Assembly (NCBI GenBank): GCA_020060625.1
Contig: JAGUZU010000036.1
Location: 1 to 48,555 of the forward strand
Direction of reading: 5' to 3'
Length of the DNA stretch: 48,555 nt
DNA from: Anaerolineales bacterium
Lineage (GTDB): Bacteria; Chloroflexota; Anaerolineae; Anaerolineales; Villigracilaceae
The notes under the pieces were generated by a model. It saw only the letters and a list, made by a program, of their open reading frames with translations. It ran no database searches and was not told the origin of the DNA. This document shows positions 6,495 to 15,812 of the stretch, piece after piece (within the stretch, counting starts at the first letter, position 1; each line of letters starts with the position of its first letter). The position numbers and the translations under genes were made by a program.

Positions 6495-8093
6495 ATGAAG
6501 CGACTGCGAGAATTCTACACACAACGCATCAAGCGCGGACTTGTCCGCAGGCTCAATAATTTGAAGATCGCATCGGCGGCGCGCGAAGTGGCGCGGACGG
6601 AACCAAAGCCAAGCGGCGCGCCGGTCGTTTTCTTCAAGGCATCCACAGGCATTGACGATCTTTCGTGGAACGCGGGCTTTCATTTGCTTGCGTCCTGGGC
6701 GTTTCGGCTGCAGGGAATCCCGGTCGCGTATTTCGCCTGCCATGCAGGCATGAGCCGCTGCGTGCTGGGCACGAACCGCGACGATCCGCACAGGGAGCCG
6801 CCATGCAAATCCTGTACCCATCAATCGCGCGCGCTTTACACGGGGGCAAGTCCGCGCTGGTTCCGTTATCAGCGTGATGAAAAACTTGCCGAAGCAGTGG
6901 CAGGCTTATCGGTCGAAGAGATGATGCGTTTCGTTTGGGAGGGAATTCCGCTCGGGGCGTTGAGTCTTCCCGGTCTGCGATGGATACTGCGAGTCCATCA
7001 TCTTCTGGATGATGAGGACACGCGCTTTCTTTATCGGGAATATATTTTGTCCGCGTGGAACGTGGCGCGTGAATTTGAATCCTTTCTCGATCAGACCCAG
7101 CCGCGGGCTGTTCTGGTTTTCAACGGGCAGTTCTTCCCCGAAGCGACTGCCCGCTGGGTGGCGCGGAAACGCGGACTGCGCGTCATCACGCATGAAGTTG
7201 GTTTGCAGCCCGCCTCGGCATTCTTCACGGACGGCGAAGCGACGGCATACCCGATCCACATCCCCGATGAATTTGAATTGAACAGCGACCAAAACGCGAG
7301 GCTCGACGCCTATCTTGCGCGGCGTTTTCAAGGCGACTTTACGATGGCGGGCATCAAGTTTTGGGCGGATATGAAAGGGCTGGACGAATCGTTTTTACGC
7401 AGGGCGGCGGAGTTCAAACAGATCGTGCCTGTCTTTACCAACGTCATCTTCGATACCAGCCAGCCGCACGCCAACACCGTTTTCGAAGACATGTTCGACT
7501 GGCTCGACATGGCGCTGGAAGTCATCCGCGCGCACCCGGAGACGTTGTTCGTCATCCGCGCGCACCCCGACGAACTGCGCGCGCGCAAAGCCAGCCGAGA
7601 AACAGTCGGCGGATGGGTGGAGGCACGCCGCGCGGCAGACCTGCCCAATGTCGTTTACGTCGCGCCGAACGAAACGCTCAGTTCGTATGAATTGATTCAA
7701 AAATCCAAGTTTGTGATGGTCTACAACTCGACCATCGGTTTGGAGGCTTCGATCATGGGCGCGCCCGTGTTGTGCGCGGGCAAAGCGAGGTTCACGCAAT
7801 ATCCCACTGTGTTCTTCCCGCAAACTGCGAAGGCAATACAGGAAAAGATGGAGGAATTTTTAACGGCGGAAACCATCGAAGTCCCGCCCGAATTCAAACG
7901 AAACGCGCGCCGCTTTTTATATTATCAGTTGTTCAGGACATCGCTTCCATTCGGCGATTTCCTCGATCCATCCGTGCGCACGACGCAGACAAAGCTAAAG
8001 TCGTTTGCGCTGAAAGATTTGGTTGAATCTGACGCGGTCAAAGTCATCACAAAAGGCGTGACGGACGGCGGCGATTTCCTTTTGAAAGGGTGA
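6495..8093 (+). CDS. Capsule polysaccharide synthesis-type protein with Cys cluster
   Basis: This 532-residue soluble protein resembles capsule polysaccharide synthesis/modification proteins (a GT-B-like, KpsC/KpsS-related fold). The C-terminal half has VIRAHPDELR, the block VYVAPNETLSSYELI, and a conserved YNSTIGLEASIMGAPV segment in which the donor-binding E and G residues of such enzymes usually lie. The N-terminal part carries four closely placed cysteines (C82, C89, C104, C107; CX6CX14CX2C) and nearby histidines, which would suit a zinc or Fe-S site and are not part of the usual capsule fold. It starts a short plus-strand pair with the XTP pyrophosphatase. The substrate is unknown; the glycan genes on either side support a role in surface polysaccharide assembly. 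Confidence 0.7.
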   Translation: MKRLREFYTQRIKRGLVRRLNNLKIASAAREVARTEPKPSGAPVVFFKASTGIDDLSWNAGFHLLASWAFRLQGIPVAYFACHAGMSRCVLGTNRDDPHREPPCKSCTHQSRALYTGASPRWFRYQRDEKLAEAVAGLSVEEMMRFVWEGIPLGALSLPGLRWILRVHHLLDDEDTRFLYREYILSAWNVAREFESFLDQTQPRAVLVFNGQFFPEATARWVARKRGLRVITHEVGLQPASAFFTDGEATAYPIHIPDEFELNSDQNARLDAYLARRFQGDFTMAGIKFWADMKGLDESFLRRAAEFKQIVPVFTNVIFDTSQPHANTVFEDMFDWLDMALEVIRAHPETLFVIRAHPDELRARKASRETVGGWVEARRAADLPNVVYVAPNETLSSYELIQKSKFVMVYNSTIGLEASIMGAPVLCAGKARFTQYPTVFFPQTAKAIQEKMEEFLTAETIEVPPEFKRNARRFLYYQLFRTSLPFGDFLDPSVRTTQTKLKSFALKDLVESDAVKVITKGVTDGGDFLLKG

Positions 8094-8098
8094 AGCAA

Positions 8099-8698
8099 AT
8101 GAAGAGACTGCTGATCGCAACGAACAACGTATACAAGGTCGAAGAATTGCAGGACTTATTAAAGGACACCGGGCTTGAACTCGTCACCCCGCTTCAAATT
8201 GACCTGAATCTTGATGTGCCGGAAGACGGCTCCACCTACGCCGAAAACGCTTCGAAGAAAGCCGCCGCTTTCGCGCAAGCCAGCGGATTGACCTCCCTCG
8301 CCGATGATTCTGGCTTGGAAGTGGACGCGCTCGATGGCGCGCCGGGCTTGTATTCCGCAAGATACTCTCCCAAGCCGGGAGCCAGCGACGCAGACCGCCG
8401 CGCCCTTTTGCTGGAAAATCTCAACGGAAAGCCGCGCCCGTGGAAGGCGCATTTCCATGCAACGATTGCGATTGCCGTCCCTGCGGGGGCGGTGGAACTT
8501 GCCGAGGGCAACTGCTGCGGCGAGATCATCTCCGAAGAGCGCGGGACGGGCGGCTTTGGTTATGACCCTATTTTTCTCTTCCCTGAATTGGGCAGGACGA
8601 TGGCGGAACTCGACATGGACGAAAAGAATCGGCTCAGTCACCGCGCGCGGGCGGTGATGGCGTCCATGCCGGTCTTGAAGAAACTGTTTGGGTTGTAG
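8099..8698 (+). CDS. rdgB: XTP/dITP diphosphatase (RdgB/HAM1 family)
   Basis: This non-canonical purine NTP pyrophosphatase hydrolyses XTP, ITP and dITP to monophosphates and keeps deaminated bases out of DNA and RNA. The 199-residue length is typical. Recognition points are the N-terminal IATNNVYK substrate loop (usually TxNxxK), the ADDSGLEVDAL block with the catalytic aspartates, the Y.SARYS segment, and GFGYDPIF near residue 155. The ATG at 8099 is preferred to the GTG at 8090, because it places the IATNN strand at the usual distance from the N-terminus. It begins just after the capsule-type gene and is probably co-transcribed. The convergent hydrolase gene ends only 13 bases downstream, and no terminator hairpin is seen between them. 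Confidence 0.93.
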   Translation: MKRLLIATNNVYKVEELQDLLKDTGLELVTPLQIDLNLDVPEDGSTYAENASKKAAAFAQASGLTSLADDSGLEVDALDGAPGLYSARYSPKPGASDADRRALLLENLNGKPRPWKAHFHATIAIAVPAGAVELAEGNCCGEIISEERGTGGFGYDPIFLFPELGRTMAELDMDEKNRLSHRARAVMASMPVLKKLFGL

Positions 8699-8711
8699 GA
8701 GCAGGCTTGGG

Positions 8712-9485
8712 TTAAGTCCGAGGCGGGATGTCATCCATGAAGCGTTTCAGGGAATCCGCAACCGCGTCCGGCTGTTCGAGCGTAAGCATGTGACCGGCGC
8801 GTTTCACAATTTGAAGGCGGGCGTTGGGGAGGTTATCCCGCAGCGACTCGGAAAATTTGGGTGGCATCATTTTATCTTCCGCGCCGCATAGAATGAGGAC
8901 GGGAACGTTAATGGCGGAGAGTTGACCGGTGAGATCGAATTGATTACACGCAAGAAAATCTCCCAGCAGAACGGACGGATCTGTTTTCAATAAAATCTGT
9001 TTCGAGAGACGAAGCAAATCCTGCGGCGCGTTCGCGCTGAAGCAGCTCGTGTTGATCATTTCAACGGCTGCCTCGAACGTATCGGAGTTTCCCACGGAAT
9101 CGAGAATGGATTTTGCCACGCGCATTTTCGCGCCGCCGCCAATTAACATCAGACCTGCAACCTTTTCGGGATGATTCACCGCCAGCGTCAGCGAGATGGC
9201 GCTTCCCATTGAAATCCCGCCGAGGACGGCTTTTTGAATCTTCTGTTCATTTATAAATTTGAGAACATCCCCGGCGTATTCCTTAATGGAATTTCGCCCC
9301 GCGCCTTCGGATTCTCCATGCCCAGGCAGATCGAGCGCGTAGATGGTTTCGCCCGCAAGCCGCCGGATGTACGGATGCCAGGTCAGACGATTACCGCCCG
9401 CGCCATGAATGAGGATGATGGGCGGGCGTTCGGGGTTTCCCTCCGTCCGATGGATGGAATAATGGATTCCAACAGGGGCGCGCAT
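8712..9485 (-). CDS. Alpha/beta hydrolase
   Basis: This 257-residue alpha/beta-hydrolase-fold enzyme has a complete catalytic triad: Ser92 in the nucleophile elbow GGISMG, Asp204 in CGAED and His232 in RAGHM. The oxyanion-hole motif HGAGG is at residues 27-31, and the LDLPGHGESE strand follows at 51-60. A cap region of about 60 residues lies between the nucleophile and the aspartate. No signal peptide is seen, so it is cytoplasmic. The substrate cannot be deduced (esterase, lactonase and C-C hydrolase are all possible). It starts on the last base of the upstream kinase gene, so the two are translationally linked. Confidence 0.9.
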   Translation of the reverse strand: MRAPVGIHYSIHRTEGNPERPPIILIHGAGGNRLTWHPYIRRLAGETIYALDLPGHGESEGAGRNSIKEYAGDVLKFINEQKIQKAVLGGISMGSAISLTLAVNHPEKVAGLMLIGGGAKMRVAKSILDSVGNSDTFEAAVEMINTSCFSANAPQDLLRLSKQILLKTDPSVLLGDFLACNQFDLTGQLSAINVPVLILCGAEDKMMPPKFSESLRDNLPNARLQIVKRAGHMLTLEQPDAVADSLKRFMDDIPPRT

Positions 9486-11248
9486 TATTTACTTTTTTTC
9501 GCGGGGTGGTGCAGGCGGTCTGCGGCTTCTTCTGTGATTGGGATGTACACCTGCACTTTGGTGCCTTTCCCCTTTGCGGAGTCGATCTGCAAAAGCCCGT
9601 TGACGAGCTCCGTCCGTTCGCGCAGGTTAATCATGCCGAGGCTGCTGCTGGCGCGTTTGTCGTACGTTTCCGAGACGGCTTTGACATCGAACCCAACGCC
9701 GTTGTCAGTAATTTGCAGGAGGATGACCCCGGTATCCATTTGATCGAGTTTCACCTTGATGGTTTCCGCGGCGGCGTGTTTGCGGGCGTTGTTGACCGCC
9801 TCCTCGATGATGTAGAAAATGACGCCCTGTTTGCCCATTTCCAGCTGAGCCGCCGCCTGTTCATCAATATTCACTTCGACCCTTTGGGAAAAGGTCTCCA
9901 TCATTTTATCCGCCATGGCTCGAACGGCGGCGTCAAGTCCCTGCGATTCGAGGATGAGCGGGCGCAGGGTAAAGAGCATGTGACGAATCTCTTTGGTGGT
10001 GCGATGCGCAAGGTCTTCGAGTTTGACCAGTTCCTCCGCGGCGGATTTGGTGTCTTTTGTCATCATGCGCCGGGCGATATTCAACCGCATCGCCATCGCC
10101 GCCACAGATTGGGTGGGACCATCGTGCAGGTCGCGCGCCAGTTTCTTGCGCGCCTCTTCATGGACCTCCACCATGCGTTCCTTTTCCTCGACCAGGTCCT
10201 GGTAGAGACGCGCGTTTTGAATCGCGATCACAGCCTGCCTGCCGATGATATCCAGCAGGTTGAGGCGTTCGGGATTGAAATAGTCCGGGTCGGGGTGGGC
10301 AAACAGCAGCACGCCGTACACGTTCAAGCCGCTTCGGAGGGGGAAGCAATAGCCGCTGGTGCAGTTGCGGAGGGCAATGACGCGCCCAAGTTCGGGATCG
10401 TAGCCGACGTCCTTGAAGAGGATCGGCTCGCCTTCATCCAATGCTCTGGTTAGGATGCCCTCGGCTCCGTCGAAGGTAACCCTCATGTCCGCGGTGGTGA
10501 AACGCCGCGCCGAACCGATGCGCAATTTCCCGCCGTTGAACAGCATCACCGCCCCAACCAGAGGGTCGCTGATCGGCTCTTCGGGGTCGGTATCCGGGTT
10601 CAGCGCCGCGGCGCTCATATCCAGCGCGGAATCCAGCACGCGCTTGTAACTCAATGTGGAGGAAAGAGTCGAAGTCAATTCGTAAATGGCGCGCATGCGC
10701 TCGTTTTGGATGGCGCGTTTCTTTTCTTCGCTATCCAGCCATAAGGCGCGGTTCTTTCGCATGTGCGCCATGAGCCGCCGCCCCAAAAAGCCGAAAACGA
10801 CTCCAAGCGCCGCCAATATCCCCGCCACCATCAATGAGAGCGATGTGTCCCCTTCCAGTTTTGCGCCCGTGTAGTATACGAACCCTGCAAACAGCAGCGC
10901 GCTGGTCAACGCGCCGGGAAATTCAAAAAAGATCGAACCGGTCAGGATGGGTAACAAACCCGCCCAAAATGCGGGTCCGCGCACGCCGCCCTGCACCCAG
11001 AAAAATGCGCCCGCAAGGACAAGGTCAACTAGGATGCTGATGCGGCGGTGATACGTCATGCGAACGTTCATGCCCGCCAGCGCGGTCATCCCCAGATTCC
11101 AGACGATCATCAAGCCCAGCGGCCATGTGGAGATGATATCCAGTTTTTGCGTAAGTCCAGGCGATACGATCAATCCCACCAGCATGATCCAGCGTAATGA
11201 AATGGCAAACCAATCTGCCATGTAGGGTGTGTCAAATCTGCGCATCAT
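9485..11248 (-). CDS. Sensor histidine kinase, membrane-bound, with GAF domain
   Basis: This two-component sensor of the NarL/DesK class (HisKA_3) has about 587 residues. It has an N-terminal bundle of about five or six membrane helices (residues 10-165), a GAF domain (about 200-355), then a dimerisation helix with the phospho-acceptor histidine in LARDLHDGPTQ (His375) and an HATPase domain with the N-box EEAVNNARKHA and the G-box DNGVGFD. DLHDG is typical of kinases that pair with NarL-type regulators. No regulator gene adjoins it; the nearest NarL-type one is at 45.7 kb. The ATG at 11248 with GGAG upstream is preferred to the GTG at 11251. It follows the glycan block on the same strand, so it may be co-expressed with it. 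Confidence 0.9.
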   Translation of the reverse strand: MMRRFDTPYMADWFAISLRWIMLVGLIVSPGLTQKLDIISTWPLGLMIVWNLGMTALAGMNVRMTYHRRISILVDLVLAGAFFWVQGGVRGPAFWAGLLPILTGSIFFEFPGALTSALLFAGFVYYTGAKLEGDTSLSLMVAGILAALGVVFGFLGRRLMAHMRKNRALWLDSEEKKRAIQNERMRAIYELTSTLSSTLSYKRVLDSALDMSAAALNPDTDPEEPISDPLVGAVMLFNGGKLRIGSARRFTTADMRVTFDGAEGILTRALDEGEPILFKDVGYDPELGRVIALRNCTSGYCFPLRSGLNVYGVLLFAHPDPDYFNPERLNLLDIIGRQAVIAIQNARLYQDLVEEKERMVEVHEEARKKLARDLHDGPTQSVAAMAMRLNIARRMMTKDTKSAAEELVKLEDLAHRTTKEIRHMLFTLRPLILESQGLDAAVRAMADKMMETFSQRVEVNIDEQAAAQLEMGKQGVIFYIIEEAVNNARKHAAAETIKVKLDQMDTGVILLQITDNGVGFDVKAVSETYDKRASSSLGMINLRERTELVNGLLQIDSAKGKGTKVQVYIPITEEAADRLHHPAKKSK

Positions 11249-11314
11249 CACCGCTCCATCATAATGAAAAACAAGGGGTTCGGCAACTTCCAGGAGATTA
11301 CAACTGGATTACGG

Positions 11315-12043
11315 TTATATCGCGTACCCCATGCTCGCCAGCGTTTCTCCGAGCCTGGACTCCAGAATCCCCTTTTGCCCGGCGTCGTAAAATTCGCGGA
11401 ATCTGCCGATCTTTCCCCTGTAAAAATGCAAACCTTGCTGGTCGTCATTCGCGCCGGGGCGGTATTGTTCAATCACTGCGCTGACCTCGGGATTGCTCCC
11501 GTCCAGTTTGAGATGATCCACCAGCCGGGCGGATTCTTCGTCATAGTTCATGAGCAGGTCTTCGTAGCGGGCGACCAACACATTTTTCTCTTTCACCCAC
11601 TTTTCCCAGATCTGCACGTACTCCATGACAAAGTCCAGGCTTTTTTCAAAGTCAGAGAGATGGGAAAAGGCATTGGGACGCCCCTTCGCAAGCGCGCGCT
11701 GACCGAATTCGTATGCCGAGAGCATGGCATCGCGTGGGTCGCGGTAAATGTATGTGATGCGAAGCAAGCCCAGGGTCGAGAGAAGACGCGAAGCAGTCGT
11801 CGGCGAGGAATGGGCTTTGATGACGAAGGTATTTCCCGCCAGCGCGGGCAGGGTCACCATGGCGAGTCTGCGCCACGAAAGCACGCCGATGTTACAGTTC
11901 ACTTCGGTCAGGATTTTCTGCAAACGATATTTCTCGCGAATCTCGCGCGCATCGGCACAGCCGGTTGTTTTCATCAAGTCATGAATAAGGTTGTAATGCC
12001 AGCCCGATCCCGCGCGCGGCATCCCAACGGAAAGAACGATCAT
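11315..12043 (-). CDS. Sulfotransferase domain protein (first copy)
   Basis: This 242-residue PAPS-dependent sulfotransferase-like protein has the P-loop-type 5'-phosphosulfate-binding motif GMPRAGSGW at residues 7-15. The 3'-phosphate-binding segment YRDPRDAMLSAYEFG lies near residue 98. These are the two canonical cofactor motifs, but the catalytic His or Lys cannot be fixed by eye. It would transfer sulfate to a hydroxyl of a glycan or lipid. Its start overlaps the stop of the O-antigen ligase gene by four bases, tying it to polysaccharide assembly. The other sulfotransferase, at 14889-15812, is only distantly similar and longer. No PAPS-synthesis genes are in the window. Confidence 0.82.
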   Translation of the reverse strand: MIVLSVGMPRAGSGWHYNLIHDLMKTTGCADAREIREKYRLQKILTEVNCNIGVLSWRRLAMVTLPALAGNTFVIKAHSSPTTASRLLSTLGLLRITYIYRDPRDAMLSAYEFGQRALAKGRPNAFSHLSDFEKSLDFVMEYVQIWEKWVKEKNVLVARYEDLLMNYDEESARLVDHLKLDGSNPEVSAVIEQYRPGANDDQQGLHFYRGKIGRFREFYDAGQKGILESRLGETLASMGYAI

Positions 12044-13491
12044 TTGATTTCCTTACGTACCGAGTTTGCAGACAGCCCCACCACAATACCCGAAACCAGC
12101 CAGATATTTGGCGTTGTGAGGGAATCCTGGGTGAAATTATAAAAGGTGATTGCCAGCCATGCAAATACTCCGGCGGTGGCGGCAAAACGCGCCCAGGCTT
12201 CGTTCCGTTTCAAAAGCGAAAGCGCATCGCCCAGAACATGGAGTTGAAATGCAAGGAAGAGGATGAAGCCGATCAGACCCGTTTCCGCAAGCAGGCGGAG
12301 ATAAAGATTCTTCGGGTTTGGATACAAACGATTTTCAGGACTCAACTGCCTTGCAATCTCCGGCACGGTCGTCAGCGACCAATCCGGCAGGTTTTGGTAG
12401 ATGTAGAACCCGCTCGCGCCCAAGCCGACACCTGTGAGCGGATGATCCTCGAACGTTTCATACGCCGCGGCAGAGTACGCTCCGCGCGCCCCGGCGCTGA
12501 TATTGACCATGTAATCGCTCAAGTCATCGGCTTCAAAGTTGAGCAAACTGCGGAAGTATTCCCGCTGACCGAGAAACAGCAATGCGCCTGTCAACGCGCC
12601 GAAAACGACGGCGATCATCCCAAGTCGAATCAGGAGGTTGAACATCCCTTTGCGGAAGCCGTTGATAAACCACGACCAAATGCTGCGGGTAACATTCCGC
12701 CCGAAAAACAGGAACGTCAAGCCTGCGGCAGCGACGGTGGTCAAGAGCCCGCCGCGAGAGTAGGTGGCTAACACTACGAGCAGGGATAAAGCCAGAAGGG
12801 CAGGTTCCAGCCACTTCATGCGAGTGATGCGGAAATTCGTCAGGACGGCGGCAAACAAGAATGGGATGAAGATCGTCGCAAACTGACCCGCCAGCCATGC
12901 CGGTTCATACGCGAGACCGGAGATGCGGTTCGTGCGGACAAGTTCGCGCATGGAAAACGCCAACTGCCAATGCGTCACGGTTTCTTTTTCGAGCAAGCCT
13001 GTGTAAAACGTGACCGCCTGCAAACCGCTCCAGGCAAGGTCGAGGATGAGTCCGGCAAAAATCCATATGACGGAAAAACGCAGGTCGGCTTCGTTCCTGT
13101 TCATCCACACCGCGCTGACGAAGAACGAAACGCCGATGAAAAGCGTTATCAACGCGCGGATGACGCGCCCGCCGTAGGTTTGTCCGCGCAGGGGAATGGG
13201 ATCGAGCAATGAACCGGCAATGCCGGAGAACAGGACGAATAAGACGAACGCGCCAAGCGCAAGAAAAGCGCCCGCCCAAAACAATTTGACCTTCCTGCGC
13301 CATGCCTGAATGAAAAGCAGGAGAAAAAGAAACGCAAGCGGATACAACGCCAGCGGACGGACCAATGTCCCTTCGCCAAGACCGGGGAACCAACGAAAAC
13401 TGGTGACAGGCAGGGCGAGCAATGCCAACCCCCAGAACAGGTAGGTGAGTTTCTCCAAATTGCTCACCGCAGAGAACACGGAGGATTTCAT
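12040..13491 (-). CDS. O-antigen ligase / Wzy-like polymerase
   Basis: This 483-residue integral membrane protein has about 11-12 helices and the large periplasmic loop typical of the O-antigen ligase (WaaL/Wzy) family. In that loop are the conserved YETFEDHPLTGVGLGASGF segment (about residues 345-363) and the NLYLRLLAETGLIGF motif (about 398-412). Such proteins either polymerise undecaprenyl-linked repeat units or ligate polymer to an acceptor; sequence alone does not decide which. It overlaps the downstream sulfotransferase and the upstream Wzz-like gene by four bases each, so the three form a tightly coupled module. In a Chloroflexota-type cell the acceptor would not be classical LPS. Confidence 0.88.
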   Translation of the reverse strand: MKSSVFSAVSNLEKLTYLFWGLALLALPVTSFRWFPGLGEGTLVRPLALYPLAFLFLLLFIQAWRRKVKLFWAGAFLALGAFVLFVLFSGIAGSLLDPIPLRGQTYGGRVIRALITLFIGVSFFVSAVWMNRNEADLRFSVIWIFAGLILDLAWSGLQAVTFYTGLLEKETVTHWQLAFSMRELVRTNRISGLAYEPAWLAGQFATIFIPFLFAAVLTNFRITRMKWLEPALLALSLLVVLATYSRGGLLTTVAAAGLTFLFFGRNVTRSIWSWFINGFRKGMFNLLIRLGMIAVVFGALTGALLFLGQREYFRSLLNFEADDLSDYMVNISAGARGAYSAAAYETFEDHPLTGVGLGASGFYIYQNLPDWSLTTVPEIARQLSPENRLYPNPKNLYLRLLAETGLIGFILFLAFQLHVLGDALSLLKRNEAWARFAATAGVFAWLAITFYNFTQDSLTTPNIWLVSGIVVGLSANSVRKEIK

Positions 13492-14090
13492 TTTGTTTTT
13501 GGCTTGATGAACAACACGGCAAATGCCGCCAGCAAAAGAAAAGCGCTTGTGCCAGCCAGCAAAAACGCGCCCAACGGAAGGCTCCGTTCCTTCGGCAGTT
13601 TCGCGGATTGGGTTACTTCGAGCCGGATGAATTCGTTAAGGTTGCCCGCTTCGATCTCCGTTTGTGCCTTCTCCACAAAAGCATTCGCCCATGCGGAAGC
13701 AAGCGTTTCCGCCACCTGTGGGTCGCGGTCATCGGCGTAGAAGCGCCAGCCTGCCTCGGCAGGTTGACTTAATTGCAGCTTTCCATCGCGCAACTCGTCC
13801 AGCGGGTAATCGAGTTGGGCAAGCACATCGTCCGACCAGGCGAGTTCCACCATCTTGCGGGCTTCGCGTTCGAGATAGTAAAAATGCTGGCGGTCAGTTT
13901 CCAGCGGGAGCGCTTGTTCGAGATTGAAATCCACATTGACAGTAGCGCGGGCGCGGTATGGCGGCGGAGCGACGAAATACACAGCCGCGCCGATCAACAT
14001 GCCAATGATCCCGCCCAGCGCCCAAAAGCGCCAGGCGCGCAGCAGGCGGATGAAGTCATCGAGAGAGGGGGAGGAGAAGAGATAATTCAT
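13488..14090 (-). CDS. Wzz-like polysaccharide chain-length protein
   Basis: This 200-residue protein has two membrane helices, near residues 24-44 and 172-193, that frame an extracytoplasmic domain. That is the topology of Wzz/PCP polysaccharide co-polymerases. The region after the first helix carries the PPPYRARATVNVD segment usual in the family. It is short for a Wzz protein and has no cytoplasmic tyrosine-kinase part. Such proteins set polymer length together with a Wzy polymerase, and the next gene (four-base overlap) is of that kind. Five heptanucleotide units lie directly ahead of its ATG, where a ribosome-binding site would be expected. Confidence 0.75.
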   Translation of the reverse strand: MNYLFSSPSLDDFIRLLRAWRFWALGGIIGMLIGAAVYFVAPPPYRARATVNVDFNLEQALPLETDRQHFYYLEREARKMVELAWSDDVLAQLDYPLDELRDGKLQLSQPAEAGWRFYADDRDPQVAETLASAWANAFVEKAQTEIEAGNLNEFIRLEVTQSAKLPKERSLPLGAFLLAGTSAFLLLAAFAVLFIKPKTK

Positions 14091-14093
14091 TTT

Positions 14094-14128
14094 CGATTTA
14101 CGATTACCGATTTATGATTTCTTGATTC
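14094..14128. repeat. Heptanucleotide array between GT2 and wzz-like genes
   Basis: Read on the plus strand there are five consecutive 7-bp units: cgattta, cgattac, cgattta, tgatttc, ttgattc. It covers the last codons and the stop of the GT2 gene and ends three bases before the ATG of the wzz-like gene. Confidence 0.75.
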
Positions 14129-14888
14129 GCCACTTCCAAAGCGGACCGATGATTTTTCTCGTGTAATACTTCGCAACAATCGGCGTGAAGAACGAGCCGC
14201 CGTCACGGTAATGCACGCGCAGCATTTCCTTCCAGCCGCGCTCGTCATTCACATTGGTCTTGCTGGATGTGTGAATGCGAAAGTTTGCCCACGTCCTGCC
14301 GGGCAGGTATTTTATCGGCGCATGTTTGGCAATCCGCACCCACAGGTCGTAATCCATCGCAAAATAAAATGATGGATCGAGCGGTCCAAGTTCCTTCCAA
14401 TACTTTGCGCGAAAGAACATCGTCTGCTGCGGGATATGAACGTAGCCGCGCCGCAGTTTTTGGTAATCCGTCTGGCGCGACGCGAACTTGCCGATCACCT
14501 CTCCCCGCTCGTTGATGAAATTGCAATCCGCGTACACCATTGCCACATCGGGATGCTCCATCAAATATGAAACCGCTTCACCAACCGCTTTGGGATGGTA
14601 GGTATCGTCCGAGTTGATCCAGGCAAGGATGTCGCCGCTGGCGCGATTGAACCCTTTGTTGATCGCATCGGTCTGACCCTTATCCTGCTCGCTGACCCAG
14701 AACGCGAGTCTACTCTGATACTTTTTGATCACGTCCACGCTGCCGTCGGTTGAGCCGCCGTCAATGACGATGTACTCAATGCGTGGATAATCCTGCCCCA
14801 AAACAGACTTGATCGTTTCCTCCAAAAATGAAGCCTGGTTGAACGAAGGCGTGACGATGGAGACAAGAGGCAGGGCGGTTGGTTTCAT
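14112..14888 (-). CDS. Glycosyltransferase family 2 (paralogue)
   Basis: This 258-residue GT-A glycosyltransferase has the nucleotide-binding start LVSIVTPSFNQ, the DGGSTDGSVDVI block near residue 47 and the metal-binding SDD in WINSDDTY near residue 95. It shares much of its first 110 residues with the GT2 at 4267-5196, so the two arose by duplication; the acceptor-side halves differ (this one has a PQQTMFFRAKYW segment). It is cytoplasmic, with no membrane helix. It is separated by one base from the sulfotransferase upstream. Its last residues (RIKKS) are encoded within a heptad array. Confidence 0.88.
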   Translation of the reverse strand: MKPTALPLVSIVTPSFNQASFLEETIKSVLGQDYPRIEYIVIDGGSTDGSVDVIKKYQSRLAFWVSEQDKGQTDAINKGFNRASGDILAWINSDDTYHPKAVGEAVSYLMEHPDVAMVYADCNFINERGEVIGKFASRQTDYQKLRRGYVHIPQQTMFFRAKYWKELGPLDPSFYFAMDYDLWVRIAKHAPIKYLPGRTWANFRIHTSSKTNVNDERGWKEMLRVHYRDGGSFFTPIVAKYYTRKIIGPLWKWRIKKS

Positions 14889-15812
14889 TTAGTTCCACTC
14901 ATCATCCGAATAGAAATGCTCAGAAACGCCCTCGGTCATTTTGCGGACGCGGGTCACTTCATCGGGCGTGAGGATTTTCTTCCAATTATCGAGGCTGGCG
15001 CGGCTGTCCAGTTTTATAGAATGGGTCTTATTCTTGGCTAATTTGGCGGGGTTTTCAGAATTGCTGGAGTTGAGGATGGTCTGCCGGACTCTTTCAGTGA
15101 AATCCAAATTCAAAGAGGCGTACAAGGCTTGGAAACCGGGGATCGGGTCACGGGAGAGGTCTTCGTGGCGGATAATGTTGAATCGCGGGAACAGGCTGCG
15201 GGTCGAATGAACGAAGCGATGGATATACTTCCAAAGCAATGCCGCCTGACCAACGATGTCATCCGGTAGGATCGATTCCATTTCGCGGCGGTCATTTTCA
15301 AGCAGATCGCGCATAAGAAGGGGCTGGTCGAGCAGGTTGCGGAAATCGTAATTCCATCCCAGACGTTTGAGGCTGCTCGCAAACGCCGCAGGATGCCGGA
15401 CTGTGACGACAATTTCACAACCCAACCGCCGGGCAAACCAAACGATGGAAAAAACGGCGAAGGGGTCTTTGATGAGAGCGCGCTGTCCTTTCATGCTGCC
15501 GTCGAAGAAAATGCGAAAGTCGCGCCCCATGCGTAGAAAGTCCTTGACAGAGCGGAGGGACTTGAGTTCGAGCAATGTGTGGTATTGGAAATTGAGCAAT
15601 TCATGAAAAGCGGGGAGATATTCGTTTTCGTTCTCTTCGGTGATGTAGGTGTACCAATGTTTGACCGGCGCGCGGAACACGCCGGGGCGGTGAAGCACAT
15701 TGAGCGGCTCGCTGATGTAGGCGGTGTCCGCGTCGGCGGCGAGTATTTTGCCGACCCAGGTTGTGCCGCTGCGATGCGTGCCGGTGACGAGAATGGGGGA
15801 TCGATTATTCAT
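14889..15812 (-). CDS. Sulfotransferase family protein (second copy)
   Basis: This 307-residue protein has the PAPS-binding loop TGTHRSGTTWVGKIL at about residues 10-24 and a VRHPAAFASSLKRLGW segment that serves as the 3'-phosphate-binding region. The SEPLN motif after the P-loop is common in bacterial sulfotransferases acting on carbohydrates. It begins eight bases before the DUF6056-like gene ends, and is followed after one base by the GT2 gene, so it belongs to one transcription unit with them. Two different sulfotransferases in one glycan locus suggest sulfation at two positions or at two stages. Confidence 0.82.
   Translation of the reverse strand: MNNRSPILVTGTHRSGTTWVGKILAADADTAYISEPLNVLHRPGVFRAPVKHWYTYITEENENEYLPAFHELLNFQYHTLLELKSLRSVKDFLRMGRDFRIFFDGSMKGQRALIKDPFAVFSIVWFARRLGCEIVVTVRHPAAFASSLKRLGWNYDFRNLLDQPLLMRDLLENDRREMESILPDDIVGQAALLWKYIHRFVHSTRSLFPRFNIIRHEDLSRDPIPGFQALYASLNLDFTERVRQTILNSSNSENPAKLAKNKTHSIKLDSRASLDNWKKILTPDEVTRVRKMTEGVSEHFYSDDEWN

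Noticed and set aside
9506-10453. 315-codon plus-strand open frame opposite the sensor kinase
   Set aside because: It lies wholly opposite conserved kinase domains and has no recognisable fold.
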